A DNA stretch of 64,000 nucleotides, from contig NZ_LBCQ02000013.1 in assembly GCF_001014615.2 (NCBI RefSeq), positions 124,001 through 188,000 on the forward strand. The letters are read 5' to 3'. Of the stretch, positions 19,795 to 28,032 are shown in pieces. Position 1 is the stretch's first letter. Each line of letters begins with the position of its first letter. The notes under the pieces are model-generated. The model saw only the letters and a program-made list of their open reading frames with translations. It did no database searches and had not been told where the DNA came from. The translations under genes and the position numbers were made by a program. The stretch comes from Aquamicrobium sp. LC103. GTDB lineage: Bacteria > Pseudomonadota > Alphaproteobacteria > Rhizobiales > Rhizobiaceae.

Positions 19795-20327
19795 GGTCGC
19801 TCACGATTCCGCTGGACGACCTGCCGTTACGCGAGGAACTGCCGGCGGATCTGGTCGAGGATGGCGGCGAGCTCTGGCAACGCGGCGCCCGCCTCGTTGA
19901 CAGGAGCGTGCCGGGACACGGGCGCATCACGGCGGGAAGCTGGCTCAGCGGCCGGTTCGAGACGAAGCCGTTCGTATTCGGCGGTTGCGAGTGGCTGTTC
20001 GTGCTTTCGGGCCGCATCGTCTTTATCATTGAGGGACAGCAATACGAGATCAGGCGGGGAATGAGCGCGCTGATCCCACGCGGGCTTTCCTGCCGCTGGG
20101 TGCAGCCCGAACCGGTGCTGAAATATTTCCTGCGCTGGGACCATGACGGCGACGATCAACCGCAGCGATTCTGGTCGTCGGCGATGCTTGGTGTAGACGC
20201 TCCGCGCGGCGTGTTTTCCATCTCGGCAGGCGAGGCCTCCTGGCGGCAGGGAACTTCGTTTGTGACTTTGCTGACACGGGCGGGGCATCTTGAACTTGCC
20301 GGCGTCTTTTGCGCTCTCGGAGCCTGA
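19791..20327 (+). CDS. Cupin-domain protein
   Basis: 178-residue protein with a single cupin barrel. The central segment EWLFVLSGRIVFIIEGQQYE, then IRRGMSALIPRGLSCRW, is the two-motif cupin pattern, but the metal-binding histidines of motif 1 are replaced, so it may be a non-catalytic sensor or binding protein or use other ligands. It begins with GTG overlapping the oxidoreductase stop, which places it as last gene of the operon. Function unknown. Confidence 0.7.
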   Translation: MRSLTIPLDDLPLREELPADLVEDGGELWQRGARLVDRSVPGHGRITAGSWLSGRFETKPFVFGGCEWLFVLSGRIVFIIEGQQYEIRRGMSALIPRGLSCRWVQPEPVLKYFLRWDHDGDDQPQRFWSSAMLGVDAPRGVFSISAGEASWRQGTSFVTLLTRAGHLELAGVFCALGA

Positions 20328-20569
20328 AACCGGCAGCAGCCCAGGGGCTTCATGGCTCGGAGTGGGAAGCCGCCATACGTGCATGACAACGGTGGAGCCG
20401 TTTGCTGCCTATCCGGTTTTGACCGAGGGATCAGTCAAAGCCGTCTTTCGGCTGACGACCCCTTCCAAGACGTTCATTGGGCTTGATCAGACGACCACAA
20501 ACCGGACATTCTGCTCCGAAGAAAACCGTGTCGCGGGTATTGGGATTTTTGCTACAGGAAGCTTATGGA
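20328..20569. other. Non-coding stretch after the hydantoinase operon
   Basis: About 240 bases without a convincing gene. No strong terminator hairpin is visible. The composition shifts to lower G+C in the second half, marking entry into the patch that carries the histidine phosphatase. Confidence 0.35.
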
Positions 20570-21220
20570 ATGGCCTCTGTAAAAGACCTTTTCGTTGTAA
20601 CCCATACAGAGTCCGTCCACCATCTGGAGAATAGGGTTGGGGGTTGGTACGACACTGATCTAACTCCTCGTGGCAGGTGGGATGCGGAGGCCACGGCCGA
20701 ACGTCTGGCCGTGTTGGTTGGTCAGAGACAGGTTGAAATCTACAGTTCCGACCTTCGCCGAGCGTCCCAGACGGCCGCCGCTGTTGCTCGGCGCTTCGGC
20801 GTACATGTGACGGAAACCGCCGATCTGCGCGAGATCAGCTACGGTGTGGCAGGCGGACAACCGCAAGATTGGCTTGATGCTCGCTATAATCCTGTCTCAG
20901 ATGGCAATCGGCTAGATCACCATTGTGGGATTGAAGGCGCCGAAACCCGCCGGGAGGTTGCAGCCCGCGTATTTCCTCGTGTGAATGCGATTGTGGATCG
21001 ACCGTGCGGAACTCAGATCATTGTGACCCACGGCTTCACACTTAGTTTCGTCATCGCTGCGTGGATGAAGATACCGATTGATGGGACCGGCTTCCTAAGT
21101 TTTCCCGCGAAATCAGGAAGCATCACGCATCTGCGTGAAGACGACTTTTTCCGAAGCCGGGCTTTGATCAGGTTTGCTGACGCGTCCCACTTGAACCCGG
21201 AATCGTCTCAGAAAGCCTAA
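20570..21220 (+). CDS. Histidine phosphatase superfamily protein with altered active-site triad
   Basis: 216 residues of the phosphoglycerate-mutase-like histidine phosphatase fold. The N-terminal core motif, normally RHG followed by E-T, reads THTES (FVVTHTESVHHLE), so the nucleophile His is kept but the phosphate-binding Arg and the Gly are lost. Other fold landmarks remain: LTPRGRWDAEATAERL, IYSSDLRRASQTAAAVA with its Arg, a Glu in LREISYG and the second catalytic His in IIVTHGFTL. The ATG at 20570 follows AGGAA; upstream in-frame sequence is not conserved-looking. A monocistronic gene in a lower-G+C patch. It could be a weak phosphatase or a non-hydrolytic relative. Confidence 0.75.
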   Translation: MASVKDLFVVTHTESVHHLENRVGGWYDTDLTPRGRWDAEATAERLAVLVGQRQVEIYSSDLRRASQTAAAVARRFGVHVTETADLREISYGVAGGQPQDWLDARYNPVSDGNRLDHHCGIEGAETRREVAARVFPRVNAIVDRPCGTQIIVTHGFTLSFVIAAWMKIPIDGTGFLSFPAKSGSITHLREDDFFRSRALIRFADASHLNPESSQKA

Positions 21221-21520
21221 GTTCCGCGACTGAATCGAGACCGCTGATTCTTCGGAGAAATTTCTGTCGCGAAAGTCGGGTGCAAAAGTCCGACTTGTCC
21301 GCCAGATTTTTGCGACGCTGGAAGACCGCTTCCACCCTCTGCGAGCCCGAAACCTGCCTTTCCGCATTCCACCCAGACCTTGCCGATTGTGGTTCGTCGG
21401 GTTCGGGGTCGGTAACTGCCGGCCCGCTTTCCGGGCGCGATGTAGCGTCACCGCAGCTACCGAAAAGTTTGAGATGCCTACTGTGTACCGCTTGAAGCCA
21501 AAGAGATTTATCGACCTCAA
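21221..21520. other. Non-coding lower-G+C stretch
   Basis: About 300 bases between the histidine phosphatase stop and the convergent MlrC-like gene. No gene, RNA gene or clear rho-independent terminator can be supported. Only a weak inverted repeat, GCCCG-N6-CGGGC-like, is visible near 21420-21440. Confidence 0.35.
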
Positions 21521-22990
21521 TCAAATGTCATCCAGCGGCCAGATCGGCCGCCTTGTGTTCCTGTAGGGCCGGATGAAGAAGTTCTTGGTCGAAAGCGCAC
21601 CCGTATCGACCTCGATCACCTTGCGGGCGATCGGTTGGAACGCAGCACGGAAATGCTGCATCGACTTGACGACAAGTGTGGATTTACGTTGCGGCTCCAC
21701 GCCGAGGGAAGTGAATTGCGCCAGATCCGTTGCCTGGCCATTGTTGGTGATCACCGCGATCTCGACCCCATCAACCCGCAGAAGCGCGCTGAGGCCATGA
21801 TTGCGCCATGCCCCACCACCCATGGGACCATAGGCGATGAAACGGCCATCCGACAGCGTGACGACCTCCGCCGTGATGTCTAGAGGCGAGCCGCCGACGG
21901 TGGGGTCGACCTTGCCGCCCAATTTCAGGCGCACCCTGTTGCCCACGCCTGCTTCCTGTGCCCTCAGGACCGCTTCGGGATCGCAGATGGCATAGAAGCC
22001 GACATTGGTGAGCCTCGCGTCGAGAATTGCGCGGAGCAAGGTTGTCGCGTCGCCATAGGCGCCCGATCCGGGATTGTCGGAATAGTCGGAAATCACGAGA
22101 GGCTTGCCTTCGGTTGACGGCAGGGCCGCCTCGGCGATTGCCTCCTCAAGTGGCGTGAAGGTGATCGTGGACCAGTGGCGTTCCTGCCAGACATAGTCCA
22201 TCAGCTCTTCCGCAATCGCCCGGGCCCGGGTTCCGTCTTCGGCGGTGACGGCGATCGAGGGGCCGATGTCATGGACATCGGCCGACGAGAAGCCTGCCTG
22301 GACGCTTACGACGAGCGCTTCGCCGGAAGCCTCCAGCGCGTCCGCCCGCTTCAGCAGTTCCACCATCGGCGCGGACGTCGTCCGGCCGCCATCCATGGCG
22401 TAGAGGATAGGGCGGCGGGCGATGGCGACCTTCGGCCGGATCGCGCCCTGCATGGCACGATCGAGCAGGGCGGCCGCTTGGTGGCCCCGCTCATACTGGT
22501 CGATATGCGGATAGGTGCGATATGAGATCAGGGCGCTGGTGTTGTCGGCCATGCGCTGCGTCACGGTGGCGTGGAGATCGAGCACGACCACGATCGGAAT
22601 GGCAGGGCCGACGGTGGCCCGGATGCGCGCAAGCAGCTCGCCTTCGCCGTCGTCATGACTTTCGGTGGACATGGAGCCGTGCAGATGCAGCAGGATACCA
22701 TCCACCTCTCCGGTCGCCGCCAGAAGGATCGCCGCGAATTCCTCGAAGCATGCGTCCGTTACGCGTCCAGCCGGCGTGGCTCCGGCAACGAGAGGGGTGA
22801 CGATCGTCCAACCGAATTCTTCGGTCGCCTCATAGCCCGCGCCCATGAAGGTACGGGTATTCACGAATGCTGCGGATATTTCGTTCTCCAGATAAAGACT
22901 GCACTTCTCGAAACTGGTCCGGTCGGTCTTCTGCACGCTGAACGTGTTCGTTTCGTGCATGAACTCGGCGATCAATACGCGTGCAGGCAT
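21521..22990 (-). CDS. M81 family metallopeptidase (MlrC-like)
   Basis: 489-residue zinc protein of the MlrC family. MlrC of microcystin degraders cleaves linearised microcystin fragments; most relatives act on unknown peptides or amides. The N-terminal signature IAEFMHETNTFSVQKTD carries the first metal His and Glu. Also visible are LHLHGSMSTESHDDGEGELL, a DLHATV motif, SYRTYPHIDQYERG and DYSDNPGSGAYGDAT, all conserved in M81. The ATG at 22990 was chosen as the family N-terminus follows immediately and GAGG lies upstream. Divergent from a P1-family peptidase with a 226-base shared promoter region. Confidence 0.88.
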   Translation of the reverse strand: MPARVLIAEFMHETNTFSVQKTDRTSFEKCSLYLENEISAAFVNTRTFMGAGYEATEEFGWTIVTPLVAGATPAGRVTDACFEEFAAILLAATGEVDGILLHLHGSMSTESHDDGEGELLARIRATVGPAIPIVVVLDLHATVTQRMADNTSALISYRTYPHIDQYERGHQAAALLDRAMQGAIRPKVAIARRPILYAMDGGRTTSAPMVELLKRADALEASGEALVVSVQAGFSSADVHDIGPSIAVTAEDGTRARAIAEELMDYVWQERHWSTITFTPLEEAIAEAALPSTEGKPLVISDYSDNPGSGAYGDATTLLRAILDARLTNVGFYAICDPEAVLRAQEAGVGNRVRLKLGGKVDPTVGGSPLDITAEVVTLSDGRFIAYGPMGGGAWRNHGLSALLRVDGVEIAVITNNGQATDLAQFTSLGVEPQRKSTLVVKSMQHFRAAFQPIARKVIEVDTGALSTKNFFIRPYRNTRRPIWPLDDI

Positions 22991-23216
22991 ATGTCGAGGC
23001 CTCTTGTTGAATGAGCGTCGGTAGCGCCGAGGTCGGACGTGACGGGCACCACTATAGCCAGAAGCAGAATTCACGCTTCAGATATCATTGTTCCAGAGAG
23101 CGCAGGTGGCGTGGTCTGGCGTGCCGGTCTGGACCGATGACGCGCGGTCTGCAACATCTATGCAGACCGGGCATGGCGCGCCATGCGGAGAGAGAGACGA
23201 GGAATGGGGGAGTGGG
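22991..23216. promoter_or_regulatory. Divergent promoter region between MlrC-like and P1 peptidase genes
   Basis: 226 bases separate two oppositely oriented hydrolase starts, so promoters for both must lie here. No strong paired hexamers or operator palindrome stand out. GGGGGAG at 23206-23212 is the ribosome site of the + strand gene. Confidence 0.4.
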
Positions 23217-24245
23217 ATGGCGACCGCACGTGAACTGGGGCTGGTGACAGGAGGCCTGCGCGTCGGCCCGCTCAACGCGATCACGGATGTGAACGGCGTT
23301 TCGGTCGGCCATCGCACGCTGTCGGGTGACGGGCTAGCGACGGGGGTCACCGCGATCCTGCCGCACGCGGGCGATCCGTTCCGGCTCAAGCCGCGGGCGG
23401 CCGTCGACGTCATCAACGGTTTCGGCAAGTCGGCGGGCCTTATGCAGGTTGCCGAGCTTGGCACGCTCGAAACGCCGATCCTGCTGACGAATACATTTGG
23501 CGTTGCCGCCTGCATGCAGGAACTGATCCGCAGGGCGATCGCGGCCAATCCTGGGATCGGGCGCAGCACCTCCACGGTCAATGCGCTTGTCTGCGAATGC
23601 AACGACGGTGGCATCAGCGATATTCAGGCCATGGCCGTCACGCCCGAGGACGCCGGCGCCGCGCTGGATGCCGCGAAGCCCGGTCATGTCCCACAGGGTA
23701 CGGTCGGCGCGGGCACGGGCATGACCGCATTCGGCTTCAAGGCCGGCATCGGCACGTCCTCGCGGCTGATGCGCATCGGCGACGAGGACTTCACGCTCGG
23801 CGCGCTGGTTCTCGCAAATTTCGGACCGGTGGGGCAACTGGTGCTGCCAGACGGTCGCCGCCCCGTGCCTGGCGCGGTTGCCGAGACGGAAAAAGGCTCG
23901 GTGATCGTCGTTCTGGCCACGGACCTGCCGCTGGGTGACCGGCAGTTGCAGCGCGTGGCGCGCCGGGCCGGGGCGGGTCTGGCGCGTCTTGGCGCGTTCT
24001 GGGGCAACGGCAGCGGCGATCTGGCCATCTGCTTCACGACTGCCGATCCGGTCGAGCACGAACCGAAATCCGCCTTTGCATCGCTGCGCCGGCTGGACGA
24101 CGGCAAAATCGATCTGGCTTTCCGCGCGGCTGCCGAGACCACGCAGGAGGCGGTCCTGAACGCGATGTGCGAGGCTCAGGCGACCCGCGGTCGCAACGGC
24201 CGCATTTATCCGGCGCTGGCCGACTGGCTCAAGGAGAACCGTTGA
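23217..24245 (+). CDS. P1 (S58) family peptidase, DmpA/BapA-like aminopeptidase
   Basis: 342-residue member of the DmpA family of self-cleaving Ntn-like hydrolases that release N-terminal L-, D-Ala- or beta-amino acids. Visible are the N-terminal signature GPLNAITDVNGVSVGHRTL, the oxyanion-region NTFGVAACMQEL, GTVGAGTGMTAFGFKAGIGT and the GIGTSSR segment where the precursor is cut to expose the nucleophilic Ser. The start at 23217 follows GGGGGAG. The stop is one base from the next gene, DppA-like, so the two are co-expressed. The substrate is likely an unusual peptide. Confidence 0.87.
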   Translation: MATARELGLVTGGLRVGPLNAITDVNGVSVGHRTLSGDGLATGVTAILPHAGDPFRLKPRAAVDVINGFGKSAGLMQVAELGTLETPILLTNTFGVAACMQELIRRAIAANPGIGRSTSTVNALVCECNDGGISDIQAMAVTPEDAGAALDAAKPGHVPQGTVGAGTGMTAFGFKAGIGTSSRLMRIGDEDFTLGALVLANFGPVGQLVLPDGRRPVPGAVAETEKGSVIVVLATDLPLGDRQLQRVARRAGAGLARLGAFWGNGSGDLAICFTTADPVEHEPKSAFASLRRLDDGKIDLAFRAAAETTQEAVLNAMCEAQATRGRNGRIYPALADWLKENR

Positions 24246-24246
24246 C

Positions 24247-25044
24247 ATGAAGATCTTCATTTCCGCCGATATCGAGGGCACTGCCGGCATCAATCATTGG
24301 GACGAGACGATCCATGGCCATGCCGACTGGACGGAATACCGCGCCCTGATGACTGCCGAGGTGCTTGCCGCCTGCGAAGGCGCACGTGCCGCCGGCGCAA
24401 CCGAAGTGGTCGTCAAGGACGCGCATGACAGCGGCCGCAACCTGCTCGTCGAACGACTGCCCGACTATGTCCGGATCGTGCGGAATTGGTCGGGGCATCC
24501 GGACCAGATGATGTTCGGTGTGGATGACAGCTTCGCCGCCGCCATTTACACGGGTTACCATTCCAAGGCCGGGACCGAGGACAATCCTCTGGCCCATACC
24601 TCTAATCTGAAAATCTCGCGGCTGCTGCTGAATGGCGAGGTGGCGTCCGAATTCACCATCAACGCGCTGTGCGCGGCGCTCTACGGCGTGCCATCGGTGT
24701 TTCTGGCGGGAGACGCCGGCATCTGCGCCGACGCGCGTGCGATGATCCCCGGCATGGCCACCGTGGAAACGCTGTTCGGCGCCGGTCCGGCGTCCAATTC
24801 CATCGCGCCGGCACGCTCCTGCCGGCTGATCTGCGAAGGGGTCGAGGCGGCGCTGGCGAACGGCGCCGGCGGCGTTCCTTCGACCAACGGTCCATGGGAG
24901 GTGGTGGTGGAATTCGTGAACCCGGTCAACGCGTATCAATCGCGCTGGTATCCGGGGGCGACGGCGCATGGCCCGCGGGCGGTGGCCTTCGAGGCAAGCA
25001 ATTTCTTCGAGATCTTGCGCGCCCTGCGGTTCATTAAGGGGTGA
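24247..25044 (+). CDS. M55 family D-aminopeptidase (DppA-like)
   Basis: 265-residue zinc aminopeptidase related to Bacillus DppA, which removes N-terminal D-Ala or Gly from small peptides. Metal ligands are visible as DIEGTAG (Asp and Glu, residues 8 and 10), DAHDSG near residue 60, GYHSKAG near residue 104 and a Glu in EVASEF. It follows the P1 peptidase with essentially no gap and overlaps the end of the convergent LysR gene by 11 bases. With MlrC-like, DmpA-like and peptide-transport genes around it, a role in degrading imported peptides with D- or beta-residues is likely. Confidence 0.9.
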   Translation: MKIFISADIEGTAGINHWDETIHGHADWTEYRALMTAEVLAACEGARAAGATEVVVKDAHDSGRNLLVERLPDYVRIVRNWSGHPDQMMFGVDDSFAAAIYTGYHSKAGTEDNPLAHTSNLKISRLLLNGEVASEFTINALCAALYGVPSVFLAGDAGICADARAMIPGMATVETLFGAGPASNSIAPARSCRLICEGVEAALANGAGGVPSTNGPWEVVVEFVNPVNAYQSRWYPGATAHGPRAVAFEASNFFEILRALRFIKG

Positions 25045-25972
25045 GGGCTGCCCGGATCTGCGCGGCGGCATCCCACATCGTCTCGACCGCCTTCATCCTT
25101 TTGGCCGAGTGGCGGTAGAGCCGGATTTCCAGATCGAGCAACCACTCCCGGGAGGCGCTTGCGGCGACCAACCTGCCATCGGCCAGTTCCTTGGCGACTA
25201 GGCTTTCGGGCAGCCAGCACAGGCCGGATCCGGTGAGGGCGACGGTCTTCAGGCCGGCGCTAATGGTGTTCTCGTGCACCGTCCGACGTCCGAATGGCGG
25301 GCGTTTCGCCAGAAGCTGGGCAAGGGCCACGCCGAAAAAGGACGAATAGCCGTAGGAGAGGCAGGGCACCACCAGCTCGCCGGATACCGCCCGGTCGAGG
25401 ATGCCCGCCCCCGGATGAAGCGCGTCGGCGATGCGCACCTGCGGTGCTGCCACCGGGATCAGGCGGTCACGGCCAATGGTCAGATATTCGAACTTGTCCC
25501 GGTCGAGGTGAAACGGCACCTCGGGATGCGCGTAGGTCAGGAACAGGTCCGCCTCGTCCATCACCATCGCCTCGACATTGGCCTCGATGCCGCCGCGGTC
25601 GGGGATGAAGGCGGTGCCGAGCGGCCCGGCTATCGACTCCAGCCGTCCGAGCCAGTCCGGAAAGAAAGTCAGTGTGAGCGTGTGCAGGGCGGCGATGCGA
25701 ATGAGACGCGCTTCCGGGGCAGGGCGGAGCGTTTCGCGCATGGTGTAGAAGGTGCGGATCGTCTCTTGCGCCACCGGCAGGAAGCTGCGGCCTTCAGGGG
25801 TCAGTTCGGCGGGCATGGTGGCACGGCTGATCAGGGTGACGCCCAACCATGCTTCGAGCTGCCTGATCCTGCGGCTGAAGGCTGATTGCGTGACATTGCG
25901 CAGTTCCGCCGCACGGGAAAAGCTCGAGGCGTCGGCGAGCGCCACGAAATCTTCGAGCCACTTGATTTCCAA
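25034..25972 (-). CDS. LysR family transcriptional regulator
   Basis: 312-residue regulator. The N-terminal winged helix is standard: FVALADASSFSRAAELRNVT, then QSAFSRRIRQLEAWLG. The C-terminal two-lobed effector domain follows. It starts with TTG, with an AAGGAG ribosome site seven bases upstream. Divergent from the amidohydrolase/peptide transporter operon and convergent with the D-aminopeptidase, so it probably controls the peptide cluster. A T-N11-A type box lies in the divergent promoter region. Confidence 0.9.
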   Translation of the reverse strand: MEIKWLEDFVALADASSFSRAAELRNVTQSAFSRRIRQLEAWLGVTLISRATMPAELTPEGRSFLPVAQETIRTFYTMRETLRPAPEARLIRIAALHTLTLTFFPDWLGRLESIAGPLGTAFIPDRGGIEANVEAMVMDEADLFLTYAHPEVPFHLDRDKFEYLTIGRDRLIPVAAPQVRIADALHPGAGILDRAVSGELVVPCLSYGYSSFFGVALAQLLAKRPPFGRRTVHENTISAGLKTVALTGSGLCWLPESLVAKELADGRLVAASASREWLLDLEIRLYRHSAKRMKAVETMWDAAAQIRAALTP

Positions 25973-26299
25973 CGCAACGCTCCTTTCCGCTCGGCAGGAA
26001 TATCAACTGCGCGTCGTGGGACGACATCGGCCGTTAGTTATACTGATTTTGCATAATCATTTGTCAAAAGCGAATTTGCCAAGCGCCGCTTCGGGGTTCC
26101 ACTGTTGGTCGCAACGCAAGGGCGCAGGAAGACGCCCGAGACACTATGAGAGGGGAATGTATGGTGGGGATTGCCCGGCGATCGGGGAAATCCGGCCGAT
26201 GTGGTGCGGGGTCGGGGTGTGGCGTTATCCGTTGCAAGCCCGTTGCTGTACGTCCAGACCGCGGTCCGACGCTGCAATCGTCCAGTTCCGGGGGGTATC
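25973..26299. promoter_or_regulatory. LysR/amidohydrolase divergent promoter region
   Basis: A 327-base gene-free stretch between divergent starts. At 26038-26056 lies TTAT-N11-ATAA, an interrupted dyad (TTATAC and GCATAA) of exactly the LysR-box type, in an A+T-rich neighbourhood. The rest shows no recognisable RNA or repeat. GGGGGGT at 26290-26296 is the ribosome site of the amidohydrolase. Confidence 0.5.
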
Positions 26300-27925
26300 T
26301 TGTCCAACAGCATCCTTGCTGATCTCATTCTGCACAATGGAGACATCTGGCGTGGCCGCGAGGACGGCCGCTGTCAGGCACTTGCCGTATGGCAGGGCAA
26401 AATTCTCGCCACGGGTTCGGATGCCGGCATCCTTGCGCTGAAAGGACCGGAGACCGAGGTGATCGACCTTGAGGGACGCTTCGCGAGTCCCGGCCTGATC
26501 GACAACCACCTGCATCTGATCTCGACCGGGCTGGTGATGGGGATGGTGGATGTCACCCCGGATGCCGTGCCGACGCTGGAAACTATGGTCGAGGCGATCG
26601 CGACCCGCGCCGCCCGGACCCCGAAGGGCGCCTGGGTGCTGGCCCGCGGCTACGATCAGGTCAAGCTCGACACCGGCGCGCATCCGACCCGCGAAGACCT
26701 CGACCGTGCCGCGCCCGACCACCCCGTTCTGGTTACCCGCGCCTGCGGCCATATCGCGATCGCCAACTCGAAGGCGCTGGAGCTCGCCGGCGTGTCGGAA
26801 TCCACACCCACGCCCGAAGGCGGCGTCATCGGGATGGATGGAAACCGGCTGAATGGTCTTCTGGCGGAGAACGCCATCGGCCTTGTCAGGTCCGCCATTC
26901 CGGAAGTGCCGGAGGACCGGCTGGTCGAGGCGATCGAGCTGGGTGGCCGGCTGTTGCTTTCCTACGGCATCACCAGCACCATGGATGCGGCGGTCGGGCA
27001 GGTGTCCGGGCTGCCGGAGATTCGCGCCTACGAGCTGGCGAAGCTGGCGGGCCGCTTGCCGGTGCGAGTCTGGCTGACGCTGCTCGGCGATCCCGGCAAG
27101 TCCATCGTCGAGGATTGCTGGAAGATGGGGCTGGTCTCAGGGGCGGGGGACGACATGCTGCGCGTCGGCGCGGTCAAGATCTTCCTCGATGGCTCGGCCG
27201 GTGGTCGCACCGCCTGGATGACCCAACCCTACAAGGACGAGCCCGAAAACCTTGGCGTCCAGATGCTGCCCGACGAGCAGGTCTTCACTCTGGTGAAGGA
27301 CTATCACGGCAAGGGCTATGCGCTGGCCTGCCACGCGATCGGCGACGGGGCCATCGAGCAGCTCATCACCGCCTACGAGAAGGCGCTTGCGGCGTCGCCC
27401 GATCCGGAGCGCCGGCACCGGATCGAGCATTGTGGCTATCCTAGCGCGGAGCAGAACCGGCGGATGAGGGCCGCCGGCATTCTGCCGGCGCCGCAGCAGG
27501 CCTTCATCTACGATTTCGGCGACAGCTATGTCTCCGTGCTTGGCGAAGAGCGTGCCGCGGGATCCTATCCGATCGGCACCTGGATGCGCATGGGTCTGCG
27601 GCCCTCGACCGGGTCCGATTCGCCGGTGTGCTCGCCCAATCCATTCCCGAACCTCTACACGATGATCACACGCCGTACCTGGAAGGGTACGGTCCTGCGC
27701 GAATCCGAGTGTCTGAGCCGCGAAGAGGCCTTGCAGGCCTTTACCGAGCATGGGGCCTACTCGCAGAAGGCCGAAGGCGTAAAGGGCCGGCTGGTGCCGG
27801 GGCAATGGGCCGATATCGCGGTCTTCAGCGAGAACTTGCTGGAGGCTGCCCCCGAGACCTTGCGGGACACGACGCGCTGCGTGCTGACTCTGCTTGCAGG
27901 CCGCGTCGTCCATGATGCACGATGA
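26300..27925 (+). CDS. YtcJ-like amidohydrolase family protein
   Basis: 541-residue metal-dependent amidohydrolase (amidohydrolase 3 group). Visible are the N-terminal beta-sandwich (ADLILHNGDIW), the metal-site HLHL in SPGLIDNHLHLISTG, the KIFLDGSAGGRTAWM segment with the usual modified-lysine position, CHAIGDGAIEQ, RIEHCGYPSAEQ and STGSDSPV with the metal Asp. I chose the TTG at 26300 because the family N-terminus begins right after it and a G-rich ribosome site precedes it; a TTG at 26171 would add 43 atypical residues. The substrate is probably an N-acyl amino acid or amide brought in by the transporter that follows. Confidence 0.85.
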   Translation: MSNSILADLILHNGDIWRGREDGRCQALAVWQGKILATGSDAGILALKGPETEVIDLEGRFASPGLIDNHLHLISTGLVMGMVDVTPDAVPTLETMVEAIATRAARTPKGAWVLARGYDQVKLDTGAHPTREDLDRAAPDHPVLVTRACGHIAIANSKALELAGVSESTPTPEGGVIGMDGNRLNGLLAENAIGLVRSAIPEVPEDRLVEAIELGGRLLLSYGITSTMDAAVGQVSGLPEIRAYELAKLAGRLPVRVWLTLLGDPGKSIVEDCWKMGLVSGAGDDMLRVGAVKIFLDGSAGGRTAWMTQPYKDEPENLGVQMLPDEQVFTLVKDYHGKGYALACHAIGDGAIEQLITAYEKALAASPDPERRHRIEHCGYPSAEQNRRMRAAGILPAPQQAFIYDFGDSYVSVLGEERAAGSYPIGTWMRMGLRPSTGSDSPVCSPNPFPNLYTMITRRTWKGTVLRESECLSREEALQAFTEHGAYSQKAEGVKGRLVPGQWADIAVFSENLLEAAPETLRDTTRCVLTLLAGRVVHDAR

Positions 27926-28032
27926 ATAGAAGGGCGGCCCGCATAGAATTGCCGCCACGGAGGAGACAACGACAAGAATAATAAACTGCGCCGGAGCGTA
28001 ACGGGCCAGCGCGCCACCAGAGGAGAGACGAA

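Noticed and set aside
21521-25044. Microcystin degradation (mlr) cluster
   Set aside because: Only an M81 MlrC-like protein is present; MlrA, MlrB and MlrD are absent, and M81 proteins are widespread in peptide operons.
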